Source of the DNA: Rhodoferax ferrireducens T118
Lineage (GTDB): Bacteria; Pseudomonadota; Gammaproteobacteria; Burkholderiales; Burkholderiaceae_C
Length of the DNA stretch: 64,000 nt
Direction: 5' to 3'
Assembly: GCF_000013605.1 (NCBI RefSeq)
Contig: NC_007908.1
Coordinates: 1,736,001 to 1,800,000, forward strand
In this document: in pieces, positions 31,391 through 41,160 of the stretch
Layout: each line of letters opens with the position of its first letter
How positions within the stretch are numbered: position 1 is the first letter of the stretch
The notes under the pieces: model-generated
What the model was told of the DNA's origin: nothing
The model's database searches: none
What the model saw: the letters and a program-made list of their open reading frames with translations, nothing else
Position numbers and translations under genes: made by a program

Positions 31391-32326
31391 TTATTGAAGT
31401 TCCTGCAGGCGTCTGGTTTGCCGTTCAGTCAAACGGGCGACGTCGGCCATGTCGGAGTTTGACAGCCGTAACCCGGGTTTTCGCAGCGTCGCGCAGGCAA
31501 TGACACCGCGTTGGGCCATGATGTGTTTTCTCACCGCCAAGCCGATGCCGGCTTGTTGTTCATAGCGGGCCAGCGGCAGATAGGCATCGAAAATATCGTG
31601 CGCCTTTTCGATCTCACCCGCCGCATGCGCCGTGATGACATCGACCATCATCTCGGGATAGGCAAAGCCGGTCATGGCGCCGTCGGCGCCGCGCGTCAAT
31701 TCCTCCGGCAAGAACAGTCCGCCGCCGTTGCCGGTCAGGATAGCCACACGCCTTGCATCGCCCCGATCACTTGCAGCGCGAATCGCCGACAACTTGGCCA
31801 GGCCAGGACAATCTTCATGCTTGAGCATCACACAGGTGGATGAATTTTTGACGATGCGCAAAATAACGCCGGTTGACATCTGCACGCCAGTGGAGACTGG
31901 ATGATCCTGCAGAACCCAGGGCACATCACTGCCAAGCGTCTCGTTGACCATGTCAAAGTAGGCCACGATTTGATCATCGGTGCGTACTGAAGCAGGGGGC
32001 GCGATCATGACGCCCGAGGCCCCCAGCGCCATCACGCTCTGCGTCAATTCACGCATCGGCGCAAAACCTGCGGATGATGCGCCCACCACGACCGGGACAC
32101 GCCCATTCACACGCTGCAGCACCTGTTTGGTGAATAATTTTGATTCTTCAGCAGTTAACTTGGTTGCTTCTCCGAGAATGCCCAGGATGGTCAGGCCCGA
32201 TGCGCCCTTTGCCAGATAAAAATCGACCATCCGATCCGTGCTTGCCAAGTCAAGCGCACCGTTCTCGGTAAACGGGGTGATGGCAATCAAATAGGCGCCC
32301 TTGGCGCTTGCAGACAATTTATTCAT
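31391..32326 (-). CDS. Dihydrodipicolinate synthase-family aldolase/lyase
   Basis: 311 aa DapA-like TIM barrel. LIAITPFTENGALDLASTDRMVDFYLAKGASGLTILGILGEATKLTAEE is the start region (glycine-rich loop), and VMLKHEDCPGLAKL contains the Schiff-base Lys. Family members cleave or condense pyruvate-derived keto acids. Its ATG overlaps the upstream RraA-like gene (4 bp), so the two act together. Not the biosynthetic DapA by context; the substrate is unknown. Confidence 0.85.
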   Translation of the reverse strand: MNKLSASAKGAYLIAITPFTENGALDLASTDRMVDFYLAKGASGLTILGILGEATKLTAEESKLFTKQVLQRVNGRVPVVVGASSAGFAPMRELTQSVMALGASGVMIAPPASVRTDDQIVAYFDMVNETLGSDVPWVLQDHPVSTGVQMSTGVILRIVKNSSTCVMLKHEDCPGLAKLSAIRAASDRGDARRVAILTGNGGGLFLPEELTRGADGAMTGFAYPEMMVDVITAHAAGEIEKAHDIFDAYLPLARYEQQAGIGLAVRKHIMAQRGVIACATLRKPGLRLSNSDMADVARLTERQTRRLQELQ

Positions 32327-33042
32327 GCTTTCTCTTTTGACGCTTCATAGCGGACTTTGGTAGCGGCGTTCGGTGGGTAAAGTCCCGGCAAGGCGGCACC
32401 CTTTTCGACCTCGTTCATGATCCAAGCTTCCAGGCGTTCTTGCTCGACAGCCAAGGCCACAACCTCTTCCAGCAGCGCCGCCGGAATGAGCACCGCGCCA
32501 TCTGAATCAACGACGATGACATCGTTGGGAAAAACGGCGACGCCACCGCAGGCAATTGGTTCCTGCCAACTCACGAACGTCAGGGCAGCAACCGACGGCG
32601 GCGCCGCCGTGCCGGCGCACCAGACCGGAAATCCGCTGGCGAGCACACCCGCCAAGTCGCGCACCACGCCGTCGGTGACAAGACCTGCAACGCCGCGTTT
32701 GCTCATCCGTGTACACAGGATGTCACCGAAAATGCCGGCATCCGTCACGCCCATGGCATCGACCACGGCAATACAGCCTGCGGGCATGGCTTCGATGGCC
32801 GCCCGTGTCGAGATAGGTGAAGACCAGGATTCCGGCGTGGCCAGATCTTCGCGTGCCGGGACGAAGCGCAAGGTGAAGGCCCGTCCAACGCGACGCGGCT
32901 GATCGCTTTTGATCGGCATGGTGCCTTTGAGCCAGACATGACGAAGCCCCTTTTTCAAGAGCACCGTCGTCAGGGTGGCCGTTGTGACATTGGACAGCGT
33001 GCGGATGAGGTCCGCGTCCAGGGGGAGTGTTTCTGTGGTCAT
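32323..33042 (-). CDS. RraA/HMG aldolase-family protein
   Basis: 239 aa. RraA-like fold with SNVTTATLTTVLLKKGLRH, GRAFTLRFVPAREDL, IAVVDAMGVTDAGIFGDILCTRMSKRGVAGLVTDGVVRD and VIVVDSDGAVLIPAAL. The GD-x-D/R-type metal-binding residues of 4-hydroxy-4-methyl-2-oxoglutarate aldolases appear in the middle segment. More likely a class II pyruvate aldolase or oxaloacetate decarboxylase than an RNase E regulator, given the neighbouring DapA-like and SDR genes. Confidence 0.82.
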   Translation of the reverse strand: MTTETLPLDADLIRTLSNVTTATLTTVLLKKGLRHVWLKGTMPIKSDQPRRVGRAFTLRFVPAREDLATPESWSSPISTRAAIEAMPAGCIAVVDAMGVTDAGIFGDILCTRMSKRGVAGLVTDGVVRDLAGVLASGFPVWCAGTAAPPSVAALTFVSWQEPIACGGVAVFPNDVIVVDSDGAVLIPAALLEEVVALAVEQERLEAWIMNEVEKGAALPGLYPPNAATKVRYEASKEKA

Positions 33043-33067
33043 GGGTCGCCTTCTTTGACAGTGTGTA

Positions 33068-33853
33068 TCAGATGCTGGAAATCAATCCGCCATCCACGCG
33101 CAACGTAGATCCCGTCATATAAGACGACCGCGTGCTGGCCAGGAAGGTAACGACATCGGCATATTCTTCCGGGTTGCCGTAGCGGCCCATGGGGATGGCG
33201 CTGGTGCTTTCTGCACAGACTTGCGACACGGCGCGTCCTTCTCTTTTCGCTTTCGCTTCATCGAGAAACTTGATGCGCTCGGTGGCAATTCTGCCGGGCA
33301 AGATAATGTTGCACGTAATGCCGTCCTGCGCCACCTCCCGTGCCAGTGTCTTGGACCAGCCGACCAGGGACAAACGCAGCGCATTGGAGATTGCCAGATT
33401 CGGGATGGGGGTCACCACGCCGGAAGAGGTGCTGGTGATGATCCGTCCCCACTTCTTGGCGCGCATGCCCGGCAGCACACGATCCGTGATGGCCAGCACC
33501 GACAACACCATGCTCTGAAAACTGCGCGTCCACAGGGCCGCGTCTTGGCCAAACGCCGTGGTGGGCGGTGGGCCGCCCGTATTGTTGATCAGTACATCCA
33601 CGCTGCCAAATCGGCTTTCAATTTCCAGCATGCGCGCATCCACCACCGACAGGTCGCCAATATCCCACAGCAGGGGCAGTGCGGTGCCGCCCGCTTTTTG
33701 CACCGATTCAACGGTGCGCATGAGCGCCTCTTCATTGATATCGGCGACCGCAATGTTGGCCCCTTCGCGTGCCAATGAACTGGCAATGGCGCACCCCAAT
33801 CCGCCACCTGCGCCAAGCACCAGTGCAGTCTTGCCTGCTAATCCCATATCCAT
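33068..33853 (-). CDS. Short-chain dehydrogenase/reductase
   Basis: 261 aa SDR: NAD(P)-binding [21 protein letters not shown], catalytic Ser region [30 protein letters not shown] (the usual Tyr position reads Ile-Ser-Asn, so the canonical YxxxK is altered) and C-terminal [15 protein letters not shown]. The altered catalytic Tyr is found in some SDR subfamilies related to 3-oxoacyl-ACP reductase-like enzymes. ATG 33853 was chosen by homology. First gene of the operon with RraA and aldolase genes, divergent from LysR. Confidence 0.85.
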   Translation of the reverse strand: MDMGLAGKTALVLGAGGGLGCAIASSLAREGANIAVADINEEALMRTVESVQKAGGTALPLLWDIGDLSVVDARMLEIESRFGSVDVLINNTGGPPPTTAFGQDAALWTRSFQSMVLSVLAITDRVLPGMRAKKWGRIITSTSSGVVTPIPNLAISNALRLSLVGWSKTLAREVAQDGITCNIILPGRIATERIKFLDEAKAKREGRAVSQVCAESTSAIPMGRYGNPEEYADVVTFLASTRSSYMTGSTLRVDGGLISSI

Positions 33854-33953
33854 AAACAGTCTCCATGTTGATTGCATTGGCGAAGGACGCCTCAATGGTG
33901 GAATTTTTTCAATCCAAAAATGCTAGCGCGAGTGTGGGGTTTTCAGAAAGATA

Positions 33954-33969
33954 GATAAAGACCGTTATC
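33954..33969. promoter_or_regulatory. Inverted repeat in SDR/LysR divergent region
   Basis: GATAA-N6-TTATC, flanked by a weaker outer pair (GAAAG / CTTTC), 30 bp before the LysR ATG. The position between the LysR gene and its divergent neighbour fits a LysR binding site. Confidence 0.5.
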
Positions 33970-33998
33970 ATCCTTTCAGGAAGCAGTTTTTCTACGTT

Positions 33999-34874
33999 AT
34001 GGACACCTTATTTCTTGAAACTTTGATCGCGGTTGTTCACAGTGGCACGCTGGTCGACGCCGCGCGTCAAATGAATGTGACGCCGGGGGCCGTGGCGCAA
34101 CGCTTGCAGACGCTGGAGGCCGAGATGGGAACCAAGCTTGTCATGCGAGCCGGACGCACGGTGCGCCCGACCGAAGCCGGTGCAAAACTGGCCTTGCGGG
34201 CCCGAAGTGTTCTAAGAGATTTCAACGACCTGCGCTTTGTGGTCGACCACGACATTCTTTCTGGTGAACTCAGGATTGGCGCCATCGCAACCGCGCTCAC
34301 CGGGATGGTTCCGCACATGCTGGGGGGACTGGTCAAATTACATTCAAAAATTGAAGTTTTCATCGAACCCGGTTCCTCGGAACGTCTGTATCGACGCGTT
34401 CACAACGGCGATCTGGATGCCGCCATCATTGTCAAACCGGGGTTTCCCATTCCGAAAGTGCTGGACTGGATCAATCTGAGAAAAGAACCATTGATCGTCA
34501 TCGCCTCGACTACAACCACGCAAGACGACCCCCATGCTCTTTTAATGAGTCACCCCTTTATCAGTTACGACAAAAATCAATGGGGCGGTCACCTTGCGGA
34601 ACGCTACTTGCAGCAGGCAGGCCTGGCCCCGAAAGTCCGGTTTGAACTGGATGCGCTTGACGCGATCGCCGTCATGGTGGATCAAAATTTAGGCGTGTCT
34701 TTGATCCCGGACTGGGCGCCACCTTGGCCGCAAGGTCTTTCGCTAAAAAAAATCTCCCTTTCACGACCCCACCAAAACCGGGAGGTCGGCCTGATCTGGA
34801 ACAAAGGGTCTTCTCGCATTCGGCTGGTCGATGCTTTTCAAAAAGAGGCCATGCGTTTCGCACAACCTGGGTAG
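33999..34874 (+). CDS. LysR-family transcriptional regulator
   Basis: 291 aa. N-terminal winged HTH (FLETLIAVVHSGTLVDAARQMNVTPGAVAQRLQTLE) and the C-terminal periplasmic-binding-like effector domain (LRIGAIATALTGMVPHML, HPFISYDKNQWGGHLAERYL, DQNLGVSLIPDW). It is divergent from the SDR-RraA-aldolase operon, with 145 bp between, and so probably controls it in response to a pathway metabolite. Confidence 0.93.
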   Translation: MDTLFLETLIAVVHSGTLVDAARQMNVTPGAVAQRLQTLEAEMGTKLVMRAGRTVRPTEAGAKLALRARSVLRDFNDLRFVVDHDILSGELRIGAIATALTGMVPHMLGGLVKLHSKIEVFIEPGSSERLYRRVHNGDLDAAIIVKPGFPIPKVLDWINLRKEPLIVIASTTTTQDDPHALLMSHPFISYDKNQWGGHLAERYLQQAGLAPKVRFELDALDAIAVMVDQNLGVSLIPDWAPPWPQGLSLKKISLSRPHQNREVGLIWNKGSSRIRLVDAFQKEAMRFAQPG

Positions 34875-34965
34875 AACGCCGTGTGCAATTGGATTCACGC
34901 TGAACCGGTCTAACTGGCTCAGTGTTGAGTGGGCAGGCGCCACCACCACCCGGGCGCTCAGGCGT

Positions 34966-36066
34966 TCAGGCGTTCAGGCTTTGTGCGACATGATCGGCGA
35001 TGGCCAGCGCGGCGGTGAGTCCGGGCGATTCGATGCCAAACAGATTGACCAGGCCCGGGATGCCATGCCGGGTGTGATCGTCAATCCGGAAATCTGCGGC
35101 CGGTGCGCCCTGCGCCGCCAGTTTGGGTCGGATGCCAACATAGTCGGGCTGCAAAGTGCCCGCGTCCACACCCGGCCAGTAACGGCGGATCTGGTTTTCA
35201 AAGGTGGCTAGTCGGTCCGCGTCCACGGCGTAGTCAATTCTTGATGCCCATTGCACATCCGGACCAAAGCGTGGTCGTCCGCCCAAGTCCAGCGTGAGAT
35301 GGATGCCCAGGCCACCGGCTTCAGGCATCGGATAGATCAGATGCGAAAAATGGGCCCGTCCGCTGAAAGAAAAATAGTTGCCTTTGGCATAGAACAAAGG
35401 GGGAATGCTGGCCGCGGGCAGGCCGACCAGGCGCGCGGCCACCTGCTGCGCCTGCAGGCCGGCGCAATTGATGACGCGGTGGGCCAGCAGGGGCTCAATG
35501 GCGCCCTGGACGCGCAGGGCGATGCCCTCAAACGTGATCTCGCCAGCCTCAACGGCCGACTGAAAGGCAAACACGGCACCGGCCTGCTCGGCGTCGGCTT
35601 GTAGCTGCAGCATGAGGGCATGGCTGTCAATGATGCCGGTGCTGGGCGACAGCAGCGCTGCCACACAAAAAATATCGGGCTCCATGGCTTTGACCTGCGC
35701 GGCCGTCAAGCTCTGCAGATCAAACACCCCATTGGCATGGGCCTTTTCCCGCAAGGCTTGCAGCGCGCTTAACTGCCCGGCATCGGTCGCCACAATGAGT
35801 TTGCCGCAGCGCCGATAGGGAATGGCGCGGCTTTCGCAATAGGCGTAAAGCGACTGCCTGCCCCGCACGCACAGGCTTGCCTTCAAGGAGTTTGTCGGGT
35901 AGTAAATACCGGCATGAATCACCTCGCTGTTGCGGGAACTGGTGCCGGTGCCGATGCTGTGGGCAGCCTCCAGCACCATCACCTCGCGCCCGTCCTGCGC
36001 CAAGCGGCGCGCCACCGCCAAGCCCACCACGCCGGCACCGATCACGACACAGTCAACGCGTTCCAT
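34966..36066 (-). CDS. lhgO: FAD-dependent oxidoreductase, L-2-hydroxyglutarate oxidase-like
   Basis: 366 aa DAO-family flavoprotein: VDCVVIGAGVVGLAVARRLA dinucleotide site, TGTSSRNSEVIHAGIYYP, CGKLIVATD, MLQLQADAEQAGAVF, LINCAGLQA-like segment INCAGLQAQQVA and LVNLFGIESPGLTAALAIADHV. Similar to LhgO/L2HGDH, which oxidises L-2-hydroxyglutarate; a different 2-hydroxy or amino acid is possible. The start overlaps the end of the FadR regulator by 14 bp, so the two are co-transcribed. The 3' end contains a short tandem CAGGCGTT repeat. Confidence 0.82.
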   Translation of the reverse strand: MERVDCVVIGAGVVGLAVARRLAQDGREVMVLEAAHSIGTGTSSRNSEVIHAGIYYPTNSLKASLCVRGRQSLYAYCESRAIPYRRCGKLIVATDAGQLSALQALREKAHANGVFDLQSLTAAQVKAMEPDIFCVAALLSPSTGIIDSHALMLQLQADAEQAGAVFAFQSAVEAGEITFEGIALRVQGAIEPLLAHRVINCAGLQAQQVAARLVGLPAASIPPLFYAKGNYFSFSGRAHFSHLIYPMPEAGGLGIHLTLDLGGRPRFGPDVQWASRIDYAVDADRLATFENQIRRYWPGVDAGTLQPDYVGIRPKLAAQGAPAADFRIDDHTRHGIPGLVNLFGIESPGLTAALAIADHVAQSLNA

Positions 36067-36823
36067 GCGCCGCGTCCGCAAGCGGATAAATGGTGGATAC
36101 CGAATAGTTGAACGATAGCGTCAATCCAAGCCGCTTCGCGGCGGCCAGCAGGTGCGCGCGCGCAGCTTCGCGCGCTGCGTTCGGATCAGCGGCGACGATG
36201 GCCGCCAGAATCAAGCGGTGCTCCTGTTGCGCGGGTGATGGCCCGACCGCGCGCTGCGCCGAGTTTTCCCACGCCAGGCGCCGGGTTTCGAGCAACTGGT
36301 GCGCCAGAAAGTCCACAAAGCCCGAGAAATACGGGTTGCAGGTGGCAATTGCGATGGCCCGATGAAAGGCGAGGTCTGCCACACCGGCAGCCGCAAAGTC
36401 GTTCGCACTGTGATCCATGTCATCCAGCGCGCAGCGCATGGCCAGCAAATCGTTCGGGGTGCGCCGCAGCGCCGCGAGTTCGGCCGCTGCACATTCGGCC
36501 CAATAACGCAACTCAAAGACGTGCTGAAAATTGATATCTCGCCCACCGCCCGCCTGGCTGCTGTCCGCCAGCCGGTAGGCGTTGCCCACCGGGTTGTCTG
36601 ACACATAGGCCCCCGATCCCTTGCGCGTCACCAGAATCTGATCGACCTTGAGCCGGGCAATGGCTTCCCGGATGACCGGGCGGCTGACCTTGAAGTTGTC
36701 GGCCAGCGTTTGCTCGGCCGGCAGCCGCATGTTGGCAGGATAGACCCCTGACTGAATTTCGGTCTGCAGTTTGTGCACGACGCGCTCCACAAGAGAAGAC
36801 GGTCGCTCTAGCGGATCAATCAT
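36053..36823 (-). CDS. GntR/FadR-family transcriptional regulator
   Basis: 256 aa. GntR winged HTH (LVERVVHKLQTEIQSGVYP, LPAEQTLADNFKVSRPVIREAIARL) followed by an FCD effector domain (ELRYWAECAAAELAAL, DLAFHRAIAIATCNPYF, EHRLILAAI). FadR-type FCD regulators respond to carboxylic acids. It is encoded just upstream of the LhgO-like gene and probably regulates it. Confidence 0.92.
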   Translation of the reverse strand: MIDPLERPSSLVERVVHKLQTEIQSGVYPANMRLPAEQTLADNFKVSRPVIREAIARLKVDQILVTRKGSGAYVSDNPVGNAYRLADSSQAGGGRDINFQHVFELRYWAECAAAELAALRRTPNDLLAMRCALDDMDHSANDFAAAGVADLAFHRAIAIATCNPYFSGFVDFLAHQLLETRRLAWENSAQRAVGPSPAQQEHRLILAAIVAADPNAAREAARAHLLAAAKRLGLTLSFNYSVSTIYPLADAAHGTR

Positions 36824-36908
36824 CAGGGCTCCAATCTATCTGTAAGGCTGCATGACAAATTATAGCCAGATGGATTTTGCCCAGCGTTATTTCGAGTGTT
36901 GGAACGGG

Positions 36909-37241
36909 CTAGAAGGGGTAACGCTCACGCATGCTGCGGGCGTTGAGCAGCACACCTGCCATCAGCGTGAACAAGGCGACGGAAGCCAGAATAATGGCGG
37001 CAGCCGTCCAGGGCCGGTCGATTTGCTGCCGAAACTGGACCAGTTGAACGGCTGTGCCCAGCCAGCTCGCGGTTGCGCAATAGGCCGCGAGTTGCAACAA
37101 GAAAAGGCTCCAGCGGCTTTTGTAAAAAAACAGCAGGGGTGTTGCCAAACACAGGCCAAGCACAAGGAAGTTGCCCATCCTGAAAAAATGAGCCCCCATG
37201 AGGGAGGCGGCGATGACATAGAGGCTGATGCGCAGGGTCAT
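36909..37241 (-). CDS. Small integral membrane protein of unknown function
   Basis: 110 aa with four predicted hydrophobic segments (ISLYVIAASLMGAHFF, FLVLGLCLATPLLFF, LFLLQLAAYCATASWL, AIILASVALFTLMAGVL) and a basic C-terminus (RSMRERYPF). Charges and hydrophobic periodicity fit a real membrane protein; I do not recognise a named family. It stands alone between the FadR gene and the AcuI-like gene. Confidence 0.65.
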   Translation of the reverse strand: MTLRISLYVIAASLMGAHFFRMGNFLVLGLCLATPLLFFYKSRWSLFLLQLAAYCATASWLGTAVQLVQFRQQIDRPWTAAAIILASVALFTLMAGVLLNARSMRERYPF

Positions 37242-37304
37242 TTGTAATCAATCCGGAATAAGCGATATTTGGCGGGATCTTGGGCTTTGCAGCCTGGGTT
37301 CCTG

Positions 37305-38288
<984 letters not shown>

Positions 38289-38402
38289 GTTATTTCCCCG
38301 GCTGTAAAAAATGAAACATTCGCTTGTAGTTTATGGCACGAACGCGCAAGCGCAAGAGCAGCGGCGCCCGATAATCGCAACTCAAATATCCGGAGAAGCC
38401 AA

Positions 38403-38576
38403 ATGAGACGAGTTGTCGATGCAGTGGGAAAAGTCGTGGTTGTCATCACCGTTCTGATGTGCTCCGGGTGTGCCGTCGTGGCCGTTGCTGATGCGGTGGT
38501 GACGGTGGCTGCAACCGTCGTGACGACCGGTGTCAAGGCGACTGGCGCGGTGATTGGCGCCGTGATCCCGGATTAG
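38403..38576 (+). CDS. Small putative lipoprotein (57 aa)
   Basis: ATG 38403 has GGAGAAG just upstream. The peptide starts MRRVVDAVGKVVVVITVL and then has a possible lipobox (MCSGC), after which it is rich in Val, Ala, Thr and Gly (VTVAATVVTTGVKATGAVIG). It resembles small glycine-zipper-like or NF-type secreted peptides but I cannot name a family. A stable hairpin follows 37 bp downstream. Confidence 0.6.
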   Translation: MRRVVDAVGKVVVVITVLMCSGCAVVAVADAVVTVAATVVTTGVKATGAVIGAVIPD

Positions 38577-38612
38577 AAGGCCTGGACCACTTGACCCTCT
38601 TGTATGACGGGC

Positions 38613-38640
38613 ACACGGCACAGCTCAAGCCGTGCCGTGT
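38613..38640 (+). terminator. Hairpin downstream of the small lipoprotein gene
   Basis: Perfect 9-bp stem ACACGGCAC/GTGCCGTGT with a 10-nt loop. The following sequence is only weakly T-rich (TCCATTTGTC), so terminator function is uncertain. Confidence 0.4.
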
Positions 38641-38685
38641 TCCATTTGTCTGCTCTCAATGCCGATTTGGACCGGTGCCCAGCCT

Positions 38686-39810
38686 TTAAGCAAACACCCC
38701 TGCCGTGTCCTGCATCCGCTCTGACACCTCACCCAGATGGTGCAGGCTGTCGCCAAACGTCATTTCCAGTTGGGTCAGTTTCTTGAAGTAATGGCTCACG
38801 ATGTATTCGTCGGTGACGCCAATGCCGCCGTGCAGTTGCACCGCCTGCTGGCCAACAAAACGCATGGAGTTGCCCAATTGGTACTTGGCACGCGCCATCG
38901 CGGCACGGCGCTCGGGCGCGGGGGCGTTGAGTTTGAGCGCGGCATAAAAACTCATGGACCGTGCCAGCTCGAGCTGCATTTTCATGTCGGCGGCGCGGTG
39001 CCGCAGCGCCTGGAAGCTGGCGATGGCCACGCCAAATTGCTTGCGCGTGTTCATGTACTCGGCGGTGATCGCCAGGGTCTTGTCCATCACGCCGACTGCT
39101 TCGGCACAGGCGCTAGCAATGCCGATGTCCACCGCGTGCTCCAGCGCGCTCAAGCCATCGAGGGTGATCAGCGTGGCGGGGGCATTTTGCAGCGTCACTT
39201 CGGCCGCCCGGCTGCCGTCCTGGGTGCCGTAGCCTTGGGTGCTGACCCCGCTGGCGCTGCGCTCGACCAGAAACAAGGCCAACTGGCCGTTGAGCAAGGC
39301 AGGCACCATGAAGGCGTCGGCTTGATCACCTGCTGGAACTATACTTTTAGTAGCTGTCAGCGTATAAGCAACGGGGGCTGGAGCCGCTTTTGCCTCACAG
39401 CTATCGAGGCGGTAGCGAGCGGCGCGCTCCTGGTACGCCAGCACCACCAGCGCTTCGCCGCTGGCTATTTTTGGCAGCCAGGCGGATTTGACGGCCTGCG
39501 GTGCGTAGCCGCTGAGCACGCCGCCCGCGATCAGGCTCTGGTTGAGAGGTTCCAGCACGATGCCGCGCCCGAGCTCTTCCATCACCACCATGCCCTCGAC
39601 CGGGCCCATGCCCATGCCGTCATACTGCTCCGGGATGTACAGGCCGCACAGGCCCAGCTCGGCTATTTCACGGAATGCGTCGCGTGAAAAGCCACCGGCC
39701 TTGACGGTGGCCCGGCGGCGCTCAAAGCTGTAGCCCTTGTCAACCCATTTGCGCACGGCGTCGCGTAATTGTTCCTGGTCGTCTGTGAAATCGAAATCCA
39801 TGTTGGTCAC
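38686..39810 (-). CDS. Acyl-CoA dehydrogenase (pimeloyl-CoA dehydrogenase small-subunit type)
   Basis: 374 aa; an ATG three codons in is equally possible. N-terminal FDFTDDQEQLRDAVRKWVDKG, ELGLCGLYIPEQYDGMGMG, VVMEELGRGIVLEP; C-terminal FAD domain ITAEYMNTRKQFGVAIASFQALRHRAADM and QAVQLHGGIGVTDEYIVSHYFKKLTQ. It oxidises an acyl-CoA and passes electrons to ETF, probably as a heteromer with the product of the upstream gene. A copy of the dispersed repeat is built into the middle (about residues 142-158). Confidence 0.9.
   Translation of the reverse strand: MTNMDFDFTDDQEQLRDAVRKWVDKGYSFERRRATVKAGGFSRDAFREIAELGLCGLYIPEQYDGMGMGPVEGMVVMEELGRGIVLEPLNQSLIAGGVLSGYAPQAVKSAWLPKIASGEALVVLAYQERAARYRLDSCEAKAAPAPVAYTLTATKSIVPAGDQADAFMVPALLNGQLALFLVERSASGVSTQGYGTQDGSRAAEVTLQNAPATLITLDGLSALEHAVDIGIASACAEAVGVMDKTLAITAEYMNTRKQFGVAIASFQALRHRAADMKMQLELARSMSFYAALKLNAPAPERRAAMARAKYQLGNSMRFVGQQAVQLHGGIGVTDEYIVSHYFKKLTQLEMTFGDSLHHLGEVSERMQDTAGVFA
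39337..39385 (+). repeat. Dispersed ACGGGGGCT repeat inside an acyl-CoA dehydrogenase gene
   Basis: ACTATACTTTTAGTAGCTG followed after 17 bp by ACGGGGGCTGGAGCC. The element lies within the coding region on the opposite strand; the gene frame runs through it (TLTATKSIV region). Confidence 0.7.
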
Positions 39811-39836
39811 CTGTCTTGTTTTGGAGTTCTGCAGCT

Positions 39837-41018
39837 TCAGCCGAGGACGGTCTGGGCCACGATCGTGCGCTGCACTTCATTGCTGCCGCCATAAATGGTG
39901 GTCTTGCGCAGGTTGAAGTAGGAGGAGGCCAGCGGCGCGCACCACGCGGCCGCACCGGGATAGTCGCCTTGCCAGCCGGCTTCCATCGCCTCCTGGATCA
40001 GGGGCAGTGCATAGGGGCCAGCGGCGAGCATCATCAGCTCGCTGTAGCGCTGCTGAATCTCGCTGCCGCGTATCTTCAAGAGGCCTGCAATGTCGAGCGA
40101 GTTCTTGCCCGACTTCTCTGCCGCCAGCACGCGCAGCACCAGCATCTCGAGCGCCACCACGTCCACTTCAAGCTTGGCGATTTCGTCGCGAAAGCGCACG
40201 TCGTTGTAGACGCCTTCGGCCCTGGCAACGCGTTTGAGGCGCTCCAGCTCGCGCTTGGTGCGGTTCACGTCGGCGATGTTGGTGCGCTCATGCGAGAGCA
40301 GGTGTTTCGCGTAGGTCCAGCCCTTGTTCTCTTCACCGATCAGGTTCTCCACCGGCACTTCGACGTTGTCGAAAAAGACCTCATTGACTTCCGCCTCGCC
40401 GTCGAGCAGCACCACCGGGCGCACGGTGACGCCGGGGGACTTCATGTCGATCAGCAGGAAGCTGATGCCGGTTTGCGGCTTGCCTTCATTGCCGGTGCGC
40501 ACCAGGCAGAAAATCCATTCGCCGTACTGGCCCAGCGTGGTCCAGGCCTTCTGGCCGTTGACGATGTATTTGTTGCCCTGACGCTCGGCTTTGGTCTTGA
40601 CCGATGCCAGGTCGGAGCCCGCGCCGGGCTCGCTGTAGCCCTGGCTCCACCATACCTCGCCACTGGCAATGCCGGGCAAAAAGCGCTGCTGCTGCTCCGG
40701 CGTGCCAAACGCCATGATGACTGGCGCCACCATCACCGGGCCAAACGGCAGCACGCGCGGCGCACCGGCCAGGGCACATTCTTCTTCAAACAAGTGTTTC
40801 TGGATCGAATTCCAGCCGGGGCCGCCAAAGGACTTGGGCCAAGCGTGGCCGAGCCAGCCCTTTTTGCCCAGAATCTTGCCCCAACGTTGCAGGTCATCAC
40901 GACTCAAGCGCAGGGCGTTGTGCACCTTGTGTGAAATGTCAGTGGGCAGGTTTGCGCGCACCCAGGTGCGTATGTCTTCACGAAACTGCTGCTCTTCAGG
41001 GGTAAAGGCCAAATCCAT
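39837..41018 (-). CDS. Acyl-CoA dehydrogenase (pimeloyl-CoA dehydrogenase large-subunit type)
   Basis: 393 aa. MDLAFTPEEQQFREDIRTWV, GWLGHAWPKSFGGPGW, WWSQGYSEPGAGSDLASVKTKAERQG, GQKAWTTLGQYGEWIFCLVRT, NLIGEENKGWTYAKHLLSHERTNIA and C-terminal KTTIYGGSNEVQRTIVA. Full-length FAD-dependent dehydrogenase, 26 bp upstream of the smaller partner. Such pairs act on dicarboxylic or long-chain acyl-CoA. An imperfect 50-bp tandem repeat and a 12-bp palindrome lie upstream. Confidence 0.92.
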   Translation of the reverse strand: MDLAFTPEEQQFREDIRTWVRANLPTDISHKVHNALRLSRDDLQRWGKILGKKGWLGHAWPKSFGGPGWNSIQKHLFEEECALAGAPRVLPFGPVMVAPVIMAFGTPEQQQRFLPGIASGEVWWSQGYSEPGAGSDLASVKTKAERQGNKYIVNGQKAWTTLGQYGEWIFCLVRTGNEGKPQTGISFLLIDMKSPGVTVRPVVLLDGEAEVNEVFFDNVEVPVENLIGEENKGWTYAKHLLSHERTNIADVNRTKRELERLKRVARAEGVYNDVRFRDEIAKLEVDVVALEMLVLRVLAAEKSGKNSLDIAGLLKIRGSEIQQRYSELMMLAAGPYALPLIQEAMEAGWQGDYPGAAAWCAPLASSYFNLRKTTIYGGSNEVQRTIVAQTVLG

Positions 41019-41043
41019 AGGGGAGTCTCCAAATAAGCCGTAT

Positions 41044-41142
41044 TTTTAGTTCCGACATAACTTGAGTACAAATTAGTCTTCACTGAAACTGCGTTTTAGT
41101 TCCGAATCACTTGAGTACCAAGTTAATCCTCACTGAAGGTGG
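41044..41142. repeat. Two-copy imperfect 50-bp tandem repeat upstream of acyl-CoA dehydrogenase
   Basis: Copy 1 (41044-41093) and copy 2 (41094-41142) share TTTTAGTTCCGA, ACTTGAGTAC and CACTGAA blocks in order. A third partial start (TTTTTAG) follows copy 2. Located 26-124 bp upstream of the dehydrogenase ATG. Confidence 0.75.
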
Positions 41143-41148
41143 TTTTTA

Positions 41149-41160
41149 GCACGATCGTGC
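41149..41160. promoter_or_regulatory. Perfect 12-bp palindrome GCACGATCGTGC
   Basis: Lies at the far end of the tandem repeat, about 130 bp upstream of the acyl-CoA dehydrogenase operon and 270 bp upstream of the Crp/Fnr gene. It could be an operator; no regulator is identified. The 41019-41429 stretch holds nothing else I can support. Confidence 0.45.
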
